A stretch of DNA of 57,977 nt, from NCBI GenBank assembly GCA_016790175.1, contig JAEUPI010000007.1, positions 1 through 57,977 of the forward strand. The letters are read 5' to 3'. This stretch comes from Burkholderiaceae bacterium (GTDB taxonomy: Bacteria > Pseudomonadota > Gammaproteobacteria > Burkholderiales > Burkholderiaceae_C). How positions within the stretch are numbered: position 1 is the stretch's first letter; the number at the start of each line of letters is the position of its first letter. The position numbers and the translations under genes were made by a program. Shown here one piece after another: positions 44,553-52,407 of the stretch. The notes below the pieces were generated by a model that worked only from the letters and a program-made list of their open reading frames with translations, made no database searches and was not told the origin of the DNA.

Positions 44553-47062
44553 TCTGGGCGCTCTCCGAGCAGCGACAGCTTTTCCTTCAGAAGCTGCGCG
44601 TCGAGCACGTTGCGCAGGTCGAGCAGTGCGCCGCGCTGCGCCCGAGCCTCGGCGTGGATCTCGTCGCCGACCACGGCGGCGGTCGCGGTGGCCGCCACGT
44701 CGACGAGCGCGCGCACCCGTTCGCCGCGCTGCGCGGTCTGGTGCGCCTCGGACAGCAGGCGCGCCTGATTGCGGAAGCGTCCGGTGACCGAGGTCTCTAT
44801 GCGCAGCGCCGCATCGATGCCGCCCGCGGCGCGGTATTCCTGCCACAGCGCCTGTGCCCGGTTCAGCAGACCCTGTGCGTGCGCGAGGACCTTGTCCTTC
44901 TGCAGATCGAGGTCTGACGCAGTGGCGCGAGCGAAGAAGACATCCTCGTCAGCGTCGAGCGCCTCGCGCAATGCGATCAGCGCGCCGGCATGGACCGCGG
45001 TACCGCGTGCCTGCAGCAGCGCCGCATGCAGCGCCTGCAGCGATTGCCTGCGCTGCAACTCGGCCGCGGCGGCCCCGGCCCAGGGGCCGGTGACCAGTGC
45101 CTGCAGTCCGGCTTGGGCCTCGCTGATGCGACCCTCGCGCCAGAGCTGCGTGGCGGCGTCGTATTGGCGCACGATATCGGCCGAAGGCAGCTGGCCGGCG
45201 CCGCGCATCGCCTGCAGGCTGTCGCGCAGCGGCGGCGTCGCCAGCTGCGCCTTCGACATCAGCGCCAGCAGTCGCCCAGGAGCGCGCGCACGCGCCGCCT
45301 GCTTGATCTCGATGTATCGCACCAGATCCTGGCGCACCTGGTCCAGTCCACCGAGGCCTGGGTACTTCTCCGTGTATTCCTTCAACACCGGCTGCAGCTC
45401 GTCGGCCCGGTCACGTGCCACCTCGGCGTTGATGCTGGCCTTCAGACGATCGATCGCCGCCAGGTATACGGTGGCATCGCTCTGCAGCTTGCGCAGCTGC
45501 GTCAGCGCCGCGGCGTAAGGGGCATTGAATTCGGGCACGAACGATGAAATGCGGCCCAGCGCACGCTGGTGCTCGCGCGTATCGCGGTTCCAGCGTTCGA
45601 TCACCGCGGCGATCCGGTCCTCGTCGGCGTAGATGCGGATGGGGGTGTCGGGGCCGCGGCTTCTGACCAGCTGTTCCAGGCCAGTCAGCCACTCGAGTTC
45701 GCCCACCAGCGACAACAGCTCGGGATTGCGCTGCCCGAGCCGGGACAGATCGGTCACGACCGCCTGCGCGCCGTCGAAATCGCGCGTCGCCACCTTGGCC
45801 AGCCACGCAGGCACATGGGCCTTCAGCGCCGCCTCGACCGCCAGGGCCTTCAGCTCGACATCATCCGGCTTGCGCTGCAGCAATTCGTCGGCCCGGCGCG
45901 CGGCTTGGGCATACTCGCCACGCTCGATCAGATTCTTCAGCTCGCGCTCCGATTGCACCCACCACGTCAGCCCGAGCGCCACCGCGACCAGCGTGCCGAG
46001 CCCGGCGGCGACTTTCCACGCCACGCTCCGCAGGCGACCGCGCTCGCCGCCAGCCAGCACGCCCAGAAGCTCGAACACCATTGCGCCGACACGCCCGCGT
46101 GGACGCGACTCCTTCTTGGCTGGCTCCGGAATGGCGACGGCAGCGGCCGGCGGCGCACTGGCGGCCACCGGCTCGGCAGGCGTTTCGGTCTCGGCGCAGA
46201 AGATGTTGAGAAACGAATCCGGGGCGGCCACGAAGGTGGTCTTGCCGGCATTGACGCTCGGTGCCGCGGCGGCGCCGGCGGAAGGTGCACCGGTACGGGT
46301 CTGGCTTGCGTCGAACGCGGCGGTCTTCTCGATGGCCACGCGGTACACGAAGTGCTCGCCACCGAACGCAAGCAGCATGCCGTCGCGCAGCGGCACCGCG
46401 TGCTCCTGCAGCCGCTCGCCGTCGAGGAACGTGCCATTGGTGCTGGCCAGGTCCTCGATGTGGGCGTCGCCACCCTTCAGGAAGATGTGTGCCTGGCGGC
46501 GCGACAGGAAGTCCAGCTGTTTCGGAATGGTGGCGCGGTAGCGTGCGAACGCCGCATCGGACTTGCTGACCAGAAATGGGAAGCGCGCGATGACCAGCGG
46601 CTCCAGCGTCGACCCCTCGGCCGCCGGCGTCAAGGTCAGTGTGAAGCCCTGCGGCCGCGCGGCAGCCGCGCGCGAGGCGATCTGCACGCGGTAGGTCAGC
46701 ACGCCACCGAAGCCGATCTCGTCGCCGTCGGCGAGCCGCACCGGTTTGTGCTGCACGGCCGCGCGGTTGAGCGTGGTGCCGTTGCGGCTGTCCAGATCGG
46801 CCAGATAGACAGCGCCGTGCTCGCTGAAGATGCGCGCGTGCCGGCGCGACAGCATCACCTGGATGTCGGGCTCGTAGGTCGCGAACGGCTGTTCGTTGCG
46901 CCCGACGGCGAACACGTCATCGGTGATGCGGATCTCGCCCAGCCCCGGTCGCGAAAGCGGCTTCAGCACGATCTCGAGATCGTGCTCCGTTGCTCCCGGC
47001 ACGGCGCCCGTCTTAGCGTTGTCGTTGGCCAGACTGCTCACCGGCCTGCTAGTCACGTGCAT
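44549..47062 (-). CDS. membrane protein with two FHA domains
   Basis: 837 aa from ATG 47062, chosen because GAGGTGG lies upstream and because it gives the shortest overlap (14 nt) with the TolC gene; reading further up adds only residues inside that gene. FHA domain 1, about residues 45-125: VGRNEQPF, LSRRHARIF and DLDSRNGTTLN keep the Gly-Arg, Ser-His and Asn of phosphothreonine binding. FHA domain 2, about 155-240: LSRRQAHIF, DLASTNGTFLDG, with Lys-Ser where Gly-Arg is expected. An Ala/Pro linker leads to a TM helix (about 349-369), and the last 465 residues are helical and TPR-like, probably periplasmic. It most likely reads phosphorylation by the kinase of the locus and passes it to the exporter; this is inference. 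Confidence 0.87.
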   Translation of the reverse strand: MHVTSRPVSSLANDNAKTGAVPGATEHDLEIVLKPLSRPGLGEIRITDDVFAVGRNEQPFATYEPDIQVMLSRRHARIFSEHGAVYLADLDSRNGTTLNRAAVQHKPVRLADGDEIGFGGVLTYRVQIASRAAAARPQGFTLTLTPAAEGSTLEPLVIARFPFLVSKSDAAFARYRATIPKQLDFLSRRQAHIFLKGGDAHIEDLASTNGTFLDGERLQEHAVPLRDGMLLAFGGEHFVYRVAIEKTAAFDASQTRTGAPSAGAAAAPSVNAGKTTFVAAPDSFLNIFCAETETPAEPVAASAPPAAAVAIPEPAKKESRPRGRVGAMVFELLGVLAGGERGRLRSVAWKVAAGLGTLVAVALGLTWWVQSERELKNLIERGEYAQAARRADELLQRKPDDVELKALAVEAALKAHVPAWLAKVATRDFDGAQAVVTDLSRLGQRNPELLSLVGELEWLTGLEQLVRSRGPDTPIRIYADEDRIAAVIERWNRDTREHQRALGRISSFVPEFNAPYAAALTQLRKLQSDATVYLAAIDRLKASINAEVARDRADELQPVLKEYTEKYPGLGGLDQVRQDLVRYIEIKQAARARAPGRLLALMSKAQLATPPLRDSLQAMRGAGQLPSADIVRQYDAATQLWREGRISEAQAGLQALVTGPWAGAAAAELQRRQSLQALHAALLQARGTAVHAGALIALREALDADEDVFFARATASDLDLQKDKVLAHAQGLLNRAQALWQEYRAAGGIDAALRIETSVTGRFRNQARLLSEAHQTAQRGERVRALVDVAATATAAVVGDEIHAEARAQRGALLDLRNVLDAQLLKEKLSLLGERPE

Positions 47063-48443
47063 TCGCCACCTCGGTGGGCGTCCAGCCTCCGCCAAGTGCC
47101 TTGTACAACGTGACCGTGTCGGAAAGCAACTGCTGATGGCTCAACAGCACCTCGAGCTGCGCCGCCAGCAGGGAACGCTCCGTCTCGAACACTTCGAGCT
47201 GCGAGATCAGACCGGCGGCGAGTTGCACCTCGGTGTGCGCAGCCACACGCTCCAGATGCTGCACCTGCATGCGCAGCTCGTCGTGCTGCCGGCGGTGCGC
47301 GTCCAGATTCACCAGCGCGTTTTCGACCTCCTCGTACGCTGCAATCACCGTCCGCTTGTAGTCGTTCTCGAATACCTTCGTTTGTGCCTCGGTGGTGGCG
47401 ATACGGGCCTTGATGCCGGGGTTGAACACCGGCAGATTCACGCTCGGCAGCAGCCCGAACGTGAACGACTTGAGCAGATCGCCCAGCGAGAACGCCGCGG
47501 TGCCGCCACGCCCGGTGAGACTGACAGACGGCAGCTGTGCCAGCTTGGCCTGACCCACCAGGTTGTGCGACGACAGCACCCGAAACTCGGCGGCCACCAC
47601 GTCGGGCCGGCGTGTCAGCAGATCGGCCGGCAGCCCGGCCGGCACCACCGGGGCCTGCACGCGCTCCTGCAGTCGCCCGGGCGAAACCTTGAGCTCGCCG
47701 GCCGGCACGCCCACCAGCGTGGCCAGTGCATTCTCGGACACCGTGCGCGAACGGCGCAGTTCCAGCTCGTCCTTGGTCAACCGGTTGATCTCGGCGCGCT
47801 GGCGCATCACTTGCGTGTCGGGCGCCAGACCGTTGCGATGCATCGTTTCGTAGATGGTCAGAATCTGCCGGTTCTTGGTCAGCGCGGCGCGCTGCCGCTC
47901 GAGCTGCTCGTCGAGCTGCAGGATCTGGAAGTAGGTGGTCGAGACGCTGGCCACCAGCGTCAGGTAGCCGGCACGCCAATCGGACTCGCTGGCACGGAAT
48001 TCGGCGGTCTGCGCCTGCACGCCCTTGCTCGTCTGACCCCAGATGTCGAGGTCCCAGCTGACCTGCGTGCCGAGGTTGAACGACTTGGAGAAGCGCTGAC
48101 GAGTGGTCTTCTCCAAGTTGCTGCCGGCACCCACGTCCACGGTGGGCAGTGCACCGGCCCGCACTTCGGCGATCTGCGCGTTGGCCACGTCGATGCGAGC
48201 GGCGAGCAACTTCAGATCGAAGTTGCCGGCCACCGCGCGCGTGACCAGCGAGTCGAGGGCAGGATCGCGGAACTCGCGCCACCACTGCGGTGAGATCGCC
48301 TCGGCCGCCGAGACCGTGGCGCCCGGCGGATTGGACCAAGCGGTTTTGGCCGGCGCATCCGGGCGCTGGTACGGCGCCTGGCTCACGCCGGCACAGCCGC
48401 ACAACAAGGCCACGATCAGGCCGGGAAGAAGGTACGTACGCAT
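47049..48443 (-). CDS. TolC/NodT-family outer-membrane lipoprotein of the secretion locus
   Basis: Outer-membrane channel of the type I system. 464 aa from ATG 48443, chosen because a lipoprotein signal follows (LLPGLIVALLCGCAG) and because AGGGGA lies about 8 nt upstream. The NodT-like core is complete: WWREFRDPALDSLVTRAVAG, WDLDIWGQTSKGVQAQTAEF, VPAGLPADLLTRRPDVVAAE and the C-terminal repeat. First gene of the minus-strand operon. The promoter is probably between 48444 and 48634, shared with the divergent argJ. Confidence 0.88.
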   Translation of the reverse strand: MRTYLLPGLIVALLCGCAGVSQAPYQRPDAPAKTAWSNPPGATVSAAEAISPQWWREFRDPALDSLVTRAVAGNFDLKLLAARIDVANAQIAEVRAGALPTVDVGAGSNLEKTTRQRFSKSFNLGTQVSWDLDIWGQTSKGVQAQTAEFRASESDWRAGYLTLVASVSTTYFQILQLDEQLERQRAALTKNRQILTIYETMHRNGLAPDTQVMRQRAEINRLTKDELELRRSRTVSENALATLVGVPAGELKVSPGRLQERVQAPVVPAGLPADLLTRRPDVVAAEFRVLSSHNLVGQAKLAQLPSVSLTGRGGTAAFSLGDLLKSFTFGLLPSVNLPVFNPGIKARIATTEAQTKVFENDYKRTVIAAYEEVENALVNLDAHRRQHDELRMQVQHLERVAAHTEVQLAAGLISQLEVFETERSLLAAQLEVLLSHQQLLSDTVTLYKALGGGWTPTEVANARD

Positions 48444-48571
48444 CTGGGCATCCCCTGCAGAAGGACGACCGCCGGCGGGCAGCGCGCGGGACACGAAGCC
48501 GAAGAGGTGGGTGATCTTGCGCATGGCCGCCGAGCTGGTCACCCCCTAGGTTGCGAGGCCCGGCCATCCGG

Positions 48572-48601
48572 TTCAAGCCAGCTTCGATGCGCGCATACAC
48601 T
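48572..48601 (+). promoter_or_regulatory. possible sigma70-like promoter of argJ
   Basis: TTCAAG and TACACT with an 18-nt spacer, about 33 nt before the argJ ATG. Both boxes are weak matches. The gap (48444-48634) has no gene. Confidence 0.25.
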
Positions 48602-48634
48602 GCCGCGCACCGAGTCCTCCGCCCCGTCGAAGCC

Positions 48635-49870
48635 ATGCCCGTGAACCTCCAGGCGCCGAAGCCCGCCGAACTCCACCCCGTCGCCGGACTGCGTATTGGC
48701 GTCTCAATGGCCGGCATCCGCAAGGCCAACCGCAAGGACCTGGTGGTCTTTGCGCTGGACGAGGGCTCGACCGTCGCCGGGGTCTTCACGCGCAACCGCT
48801 TCTGCGCGGCGCCGGTGCAGCTGTGCCGCGAGCATCTGGCGGGCGACGGCGGCGCCGGCATCCGCGCGCTGGTGGTCAACACCGGCAATGCCAACGCCGG
48901 CACCGGAGACGATGGCCTGGCGCGGGCCCGGCGCAGCTGTACAGCGCTGGCCGGGCTGCTGGGTTGCCGGCCGACGCAGGTGCTGCCGTTTTCGACCGGC
49001 GTGATCATGGAGACCTTGCCGATCGAGCGCATCGAAGCCGGCCTGCCGGCCGCGGTGGCTGCGCTGAAGCCCGATGCCTGGGCCGACGCGGCCGAAGGCA
49101 TCATGACCACCGACACGCTGCCCAAGGCCGCGTCGCGCCTCTTCAGCCTCGGCGGCAAGACGGTCGCCGTGACCGGCATCGCCAAGGGCGCCGGCATGAT
49201 CCGGCCCAACATGGCCACGATGCTCGGTTATGTGGCCACCGACGCGGTGATCTCGCCCGCGGCGCTGCAGCAGCTCGTGCGCGAGGCCGCCAACCTCAGC
49301 TTCAACCGCATCACGATCGACGGCGACACCTCGACCAACGATTCGTTCGTGCTGATGGCCACGCAGCGTGCCGGCCATGCGCGCATCGACTCGCTGTCGT
49401 CGGCCGAGGGCCGTGCGCTGCGCGATGCGGTCGTCGCCGTCTCGCAACAGCTGGCGCAGGCGATCGTGCGCGACGGCGAGGGCGCCACCAAGTTCATCAC
49501 CGTGCGCGTCGAAGGCGGCCGCGACGGCGACGAATGCCGCAAGGTCGCCTACGCGATCGGCCATTCGCCGCTCGTGAAGACAGCGTTCTTCGCCAGCGAT
49601 CCCAACCTCGGGCGCATCCTGGCGGCGGTCGGCTATGCCGGCATCGACGATCTCGACCAGACCCGGATCGATCTCTATCTCGACGACGTGCACGTCGCTC
49701 GACAGGGCGGCCGCCACCCCGACTACCGTGAAGAGCAGGGCCAGCGCGTGATGAAGCAGAGCGAGATCACCGTGCGAGTCGACCTGCATCGCGGAAGTGC
49801 CGCGAGCGAGGTCTGGACCTGCGATCTGTCGCACGACTACGTCAGCATCAACGCCGACTACCGATCTTGA
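48635..49870 (+). CDS. argJ: bifunctional ornithine acetyltransferase/N-acetylglutamate synthase
   Basis: Recycles the acetyl group in arginine synthesis by moving it from N-acetylornithine to glutamate. 411 aa from ATG 48635. Motifs: [17 protein letters not shown], the [14 protein letters not shown] segment where the precursor cleaves itself before the catalytic Thr, and [16 protein letters not shown]. The end [11 protein letters not shown] is the family C-terminus. Complete. In many relatives it directly follows secA; here a 14-kb locus lies between them. Confidence 0.96.
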   Translation: MPVNLQAPKPAELHPVAGLRIGVSMAGIRKANRKDLVVFALDEGSTVAGVFTRNRFCAAPVQLCREHLAGDGGAGIRALVVNTGNANAGTGDDGLARARRSCTALAGLLGCRPTQVLPFSTGVIMETLPIERIEAGLPAAVAALKPDAWADAAEGIMTTDTLPKAASRLFSLGGKTVAVTGIAKGAGMIRPNMATMLGYVATDAVISPAALQQLVREAANLSFNRITIDGDTSTNDSFVLMATQRAGHARIDSLSSAEGRALRDAVVAVSQQLAQAIVRDGEGATKFITVRVEGGRDGDECRKVAYAIGHSPLVKTAFFASDPNLGRILAAVGYAGIDDLDQTRIDLYLDDVHVARQGGRHPDYREEQGQRVMKQSEITVRVDLHRGSAASEVWTCDLSHDYVSINADYRS

Positions 49871-49941
49871 CTCACGGGTGATACGTCACCGGACTCCCTA
49901 GTTCGTGTGACATTCAACGTCGTCGTTCGTCGCATTCCCTC

Positions 49942-49971
49942 TTGCGCCCGATCAAGGCGTGCTGCTAGCAT
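49942..49971 (+). promoter_or_regulatory. possible promoter of the small ORF at 50000
   Basis: TTGCGC and TAGCAT separated by 18 nt, ending 28 nt before the ATG. Reasonable sigma70-like spacing; weak -35. Confidence 0.35.
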
Positions 49972-49999
49972 GCGACCCACTTTCACGCGAGGACTCACG

Positions 50000-50203
50000 A
50001 TGAATCACCTCACCACCACGCATCGACGGGCCGGCCGCGGCACGCTGATCGTGCGTGCGTCGACGGTGGCCGTGGGTCTCGCCGCATCCGTCGGCCTGCA
50101 GTTCTGGGGCCAGGACGAGAAAACCACGGCACACACCGGCATGGCGGCCAACCCGTCGATCGCCTGCGCCGTGGACGCGAACGGCTCGTTCGCGGTGCTA
50201 TAG
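50000..50203 (+). CDS. small exported or membrane protein, unknown
   Basis: 67 aa. The ATG at 50000 has GAGG at 49989-49992. A basic N-terminus (MNHLTTTHRRAGRGTLIVRA) is followed by a hydrophobic stretch (about residues 22-38, STVAVGLAASVGLQF) and a short polar tail with one Cys (PSIACAVDANGSFAVL). It may be a small secreted or membrane protein. Support comes from its own candidate promoter and a good hairpin with T run after the stop. No family is recognised. Confidence 0.5.
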   Translation: MNHLTTTHRRAGRGTLIVRASTVAVGLAASVGLQFWGQDEKTTAHTGMAANPSIACAVDANGSFAVL

Positions 50204-50243
50204 CCCAAGCCCTTCTCTCGGTTTACAGCCTCTGATCGAGGCC

Positions 50244-50275
50244 CCCGCTGAGAAGTCAGCGGGAGTGGCGGTTTT
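50244..50275 (+). terminator. intrinsic terminator after the small ORF
   Basis: Perfect 8-bp stem CCCGCTGA/TCAGCGGG with loop GAAG (50244-50263), followed by a short T run at 50272-50275. Confidence 0.65.
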
Positions 50276-50347
50276 CTCGATCTCCCGCGCTGCCAGACCC
50301 GTCGATCCGACGCCTCACGAGGGCAACGGCCGACACGAAAGAAGACG

Positions 50348-51697
50348 ATGCAAAGCTCGAACAACAAACGCCTCCGGGCCCTTCGCGAGTGGTTCACGCT
50401 GGCGCCGCACGACCTGCTGCGCCAGGCCACCTATCGCCGCTTGTGGACCTCGATCCTCGTCAGCTCGCTCGGCGGGCAGGTGACGATGCTCGCGCTGCCG
50501 CTCACCGCGGCCGTGCTGCTCAAGGCCACGCCCACGCAGATGGGCCTGCTCACCGCGATGGAGATCGCACCCTTCGTGCTGTTCTCGCTGCCCGCGGGCG
50601 TGTGGCTCGACCGCGTGCGCAAGCTGCCGGTGTATATCGGCGGCGAAACGCTGCTCGCGTTCACCGTGGCCAGCGTGCCGCTCGCCTGGGCGCTCGGCTG
50701 GCTCTCGATGCCCTGGCTGTACGTGGTGGGCTTCGCGCTCGGCACGGTGTTCACCACCGCCGGCAGCGCGGCACAGATCGTGCTCACGCAGGTGGTGCCG
50801 CGCGAGCGGCTGGTGGAGGCGCACGCGAAGAACGCGCTCGCGAGTTCGGGGGCCGAGGTGGTGGGCCCGGGCCTCGCGGGTCTGCTGATCCGCGCGCTCG
50901 GCGCGCCGCTCGCGCTGCTGGTCGACGCGTTGATGCTGCTGTGGTCGGCCTGGATCCTCCGCGGCGTGCGCGTGACCGAGCGCCGCGAGCCGAAGGCCGA
51001 TGCGCATTTCTGGCGCGATCTGCGCGAGGGCTTGAGCTTCGTGCGGCGCACCAAGTTGCTCGTCGCGCTGGCCGCGGTGGTGGGCGGCTGGCAGCTGTTT
51101 CATCAGGCCGCGATGGTGGTGACGATCCTGTTCGCGACACAGGTGCTGGGGCTCACGGAACAGCAGATCGGCTTGTGCTTCGTCGCGCTCGGTGTCGGCA
51201 CCGTGCTCGCGAGCCTGTCGGGCCACGCGATCAGCCGTCGCATCGGGCCGGGGCCGAGCCTGCCGGTGGCGATCGCCGTCTGTGCACTCGGCTGGCTCGC
51301 GTTGGCCATTGCGCCGGCGAATCACTGGGGCGTGGCCGCGTTCGCCTTCATGCTGTTCGCCTTCGGCGTCGGCGCGGTGCTGATCTTCGTGAACTTCCTG
51401 GCGCTGCGCCAGGCGGTCACGCCCGAGCCGCTGCTGGGCCGCATGACGAGCACGATGCGCTGGCTGATCCTGATCCCGGCCGGCCCGGGTGCCTTGATCG
51501 GCGGCTGGCTCGGCGAACACGTGGGGCTGCGCGCATCGCTGGCCTTCGCCGGCGCCGGCGCGCTGCTGCTGGCGGGCGCGGCAACGGCCATCGGTGCGAT
51601 CCGCTCGGTGCGCGAGCTGCCGAAGCCGCATGCGCACGACGAGCCCGTGGGCTACGAGAGTGCCGTGCCTGCGAACCGACCCCTGGAGACCGCATGA
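50348..51697 (+). CDS. MFS transporter (EntS-like)
   Basis: Inner-membrane proton-driven exporter of the MFS_3/EntS type. 449 aa with 12 predicted TM helices. The first loop has AGVWLDRVRKLPVYIGGE, matching the MFS motif between helices 2 and 3 (G-x-x-x-D-R-x-x-R/K). VVPRERLVEAHAKNALASSG and GAEVVGPGLAGLLI are typical of this branch, which includes the enterobactin exporter. The substrate is unknown; no siderophore genes are near. Its stop overlaps the next start (ATGA). Confidence 0.88.
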   Translation: MQSSNNKRLRALREWFTLAPHDLLRQATYRRLWTSILVSSLGGQVTMLALPLTAAVLLKATPTQMGLLTAMEIAPFVLFSLPAGVWLDRVRKLPVYIGGETLLAFTVASVPLAWALGWLSMPWLYVVGFALGTVFTTAGSAAQIVLTQVVPRERLVEAHAKNALASSGAEVVGPGLAGLLIRALGAPLALLVDALMLLWSAWILRGVRVTERREPKADAHFWRDLREGLSFVRRTKLLVALAAVVGGWQLFHQAAMVVTILFATQVLGLTEQQIGLCFVALGVGTVLASLSGHAISRRIGPGPSLPVAIAVCALGWLALAIAPANHWGVAAFAFMLFAFGVGAVLIFVNFLALRQAVTPEPLLGRMTSTMRWLILIPAGPGALIGGWLGEHVGLRASLAFAGAGALLLAGAATAIGAIRSVRELPKPHAHDEPVGYESAVPANRPLETA

Positions 51698-52293
51698 TGG
51701 ACACGACGATCGAACCGTTGATGGTCGACCTGCCGGCCGAAATCGCCACCGGCCGCTTCGTGCTGCGCGCGCCGCGGCCGGGCGACGGCATGCTGCTGAA
51801 CGCCGCGGTGTGCGCCTCGCTCGAGGCACTGCGGCCCTGGATGCCCTGGGCGCAGGCGGCGCCGACGCCCGAGGCCTCGGAGCTCGAATGCCGGCGCATG
51901 GCGGCACGCTTCATCAAACGCGAGGACTTGCCGATGTTCATCGTCGAGCCCGGCCCCGGCGGTGCCGAACGCATCGTCGGCGGCACCGGGCTGCATCGCA
52001 TCGACTGGACCGTGCCGCGTTTCGAGATCGGCTACTGGCGACGCAGCGGCGACGAACGGCGCGGCATCGTCGTCGAGGCCGTGACGCGCCTCACGCGGCT
52101 GGCCTTCGACCAGCTGCGCGCCGCGCGCGTGGAGATCCGCATGGCCGCGCAAAACGCCGCCAGCCGCCGCGTGGCCGAACGCGCGGGCTACACCTTCGAG
52201 GGGCTGCTGCGGCGCGATGCGCTGGGGGTGGACGGGAAGCCGCGCGACACGCTGGTGTACTCGCGGGTGCGTGGGGTCGAGGAATCTGCATAG
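51694..52293 (+). CDS. GNAT-family N-acetyltransferase (RimJ/RimL type)
   Basis: 199 aa from ATG 51694 (second ATG 51697), coupled to the MFS gene by a 4-nt overlap. Acetyl-CoA-dependent acetyltransferase: TGRFVLRAPRPGDGMLLNAA at the start, FEIGYWRRSGDERRGIVVEA as the CoA pyrophosphate-binding motif (slightly altered), and RVEIRMAAQNAASRRVAERA followed by GYTFEGLLRRDAL. It resembles RimJ/RimL-like ribosomal-protein acetylases and resistance enzymes. Co-transcription with an exporter could mean shared defence against a compound, which is inference. Confidence 0.85.
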   Translation: MMDTTIEPLMVDLPAEIATGRFVLRAPRPGDGMLLNAAVCASLEALRPWMPWAQAAPTPEASELECRRMAARFIKREDLPMFIVEPGPGGAERIVGGTGLHRIDWTVPRFEIGYWRRSGDERRGIVVEAVTRLTRLAFDQLRAARVEIRMAAQNAASRRVAERAGYTFEGLLRRDALGVDGKPRDTLVYSRVRGVEESA

Positions 52294-52407
52294 TGCACCG
52301 GCGCGGCAGCCTGAGCCCGTTAACAAGCCGTTTCCTGGGTGACCGGACTCAAACTGAGAATGGCCCTGATATCCATGGCGATAGAGTGGGGCCGGCGCCC
52401 AGACCCG

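Noticed and set aside
34897..48443. Type VI secretion locus
   Set aside because: Kinase, phosphatase and FHA genes suggested it, but no TssB, TssC, TssM, Hcp, VgrG or ClpV gene is present; the transporter genes are ABC-HlyD-TolC.
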